Of a stretch of DNA of 5,522 nucleotides, positions 5,517 to 5,522 are shown piece after piece (position 1 is the stretch's first letter; each line of letters starts with the position of its first letter). Under the pieces are notes generated by a model. It was not told the DNA's origin and did no database searches. It saw only the letters and a program-made list of their open reading frames with translations. The DNA comes from an uncultured Clostridia bacterium (GTDB taxonomy: Bacteria > Bacillota > Clostridia > Oscillospirales > Oscillospiraceae), in contig CALDMR010000108.1 in assembly GCA_937915065.1 (NCBI GenBank), forward strand, positions 1 to 5,522, written 5' to 3'. A program made the position numbers and the translations under genes.

Positions 5517-5522
5517 TACAAG

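Overview
The window looks like chromosomal DNA of a spore-forming, anaerobic Firmicute of class Clostridia, most likely an Oscillospiraceae/Ruminococcaceae-type gut bacterium. Three things point there: a spore-germination membrane protein of the SpoVAF type, a secreted protein with a C-terminal triplet of S-layer homology (SLH) domains whose wording is typical of that group, and GC-rich codon use (roughly 55-60 % GC by eye) with AGGAGG-type ribosome binding sites. This is judged from protein resemblance only; no rRNA is present.

Layout, left to right. Bases 1-150 are an open reading frame entering from the left edge, possibly the tail of an upstream gene, whose stop overlaps the next start as ATGA. 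Bases 147-2045 (+) encode a secreted, wall-anchored protein: signal peptide, degenerate WG-like repeats, Pro/Ala linker, three SLH motifs. A 44-bp perfect palindrome (2107-2150) is a shared terminator between this gene and the convergent genes on the other strand. The minus strand then carries, in its own transcription order from the right, a 67-residue acidic protein of unknown function (5345-5142), spoVAF (5066-3651) and a PepV-type M20 metallodipeptidase (3589-2180). A 40-bp palindromic terminator (5407-5446) isolates this block from the right edge, where 5447-5522 holds GC-rich inverted repeats and no convincing gene.

How it works together. The most informative regulatory site lies between the 67-residue gene and spoVAF. 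A Rho-independent terminator for the small gene has, in its loop and loop-closing base, the -35 box of a sequence matching the forespore sigma-G consensus (GTATA, 18-nt spacer, CATACTA). That suggests spoVAF is made late in the forespore, independently of the small gene. The dipeptidase has its own sigma-A-like promoter, whose -35 box overlaps the spoVAF stop codon, fitting a vegetative housekeeping role in peptide turnover. The three minus-strand genes are therefore neighbours but probably not one simple operon. The rest of the spoVA operon (spoVAC/AD/AE) is not in the window.

I see no CRISPR array, insertion sequence, tRNA, rRNA, prophage or obvious defence system. The window is mostly ordinary chromosome with a few unusual regulatory arrangements and one uncharacterised small protein.
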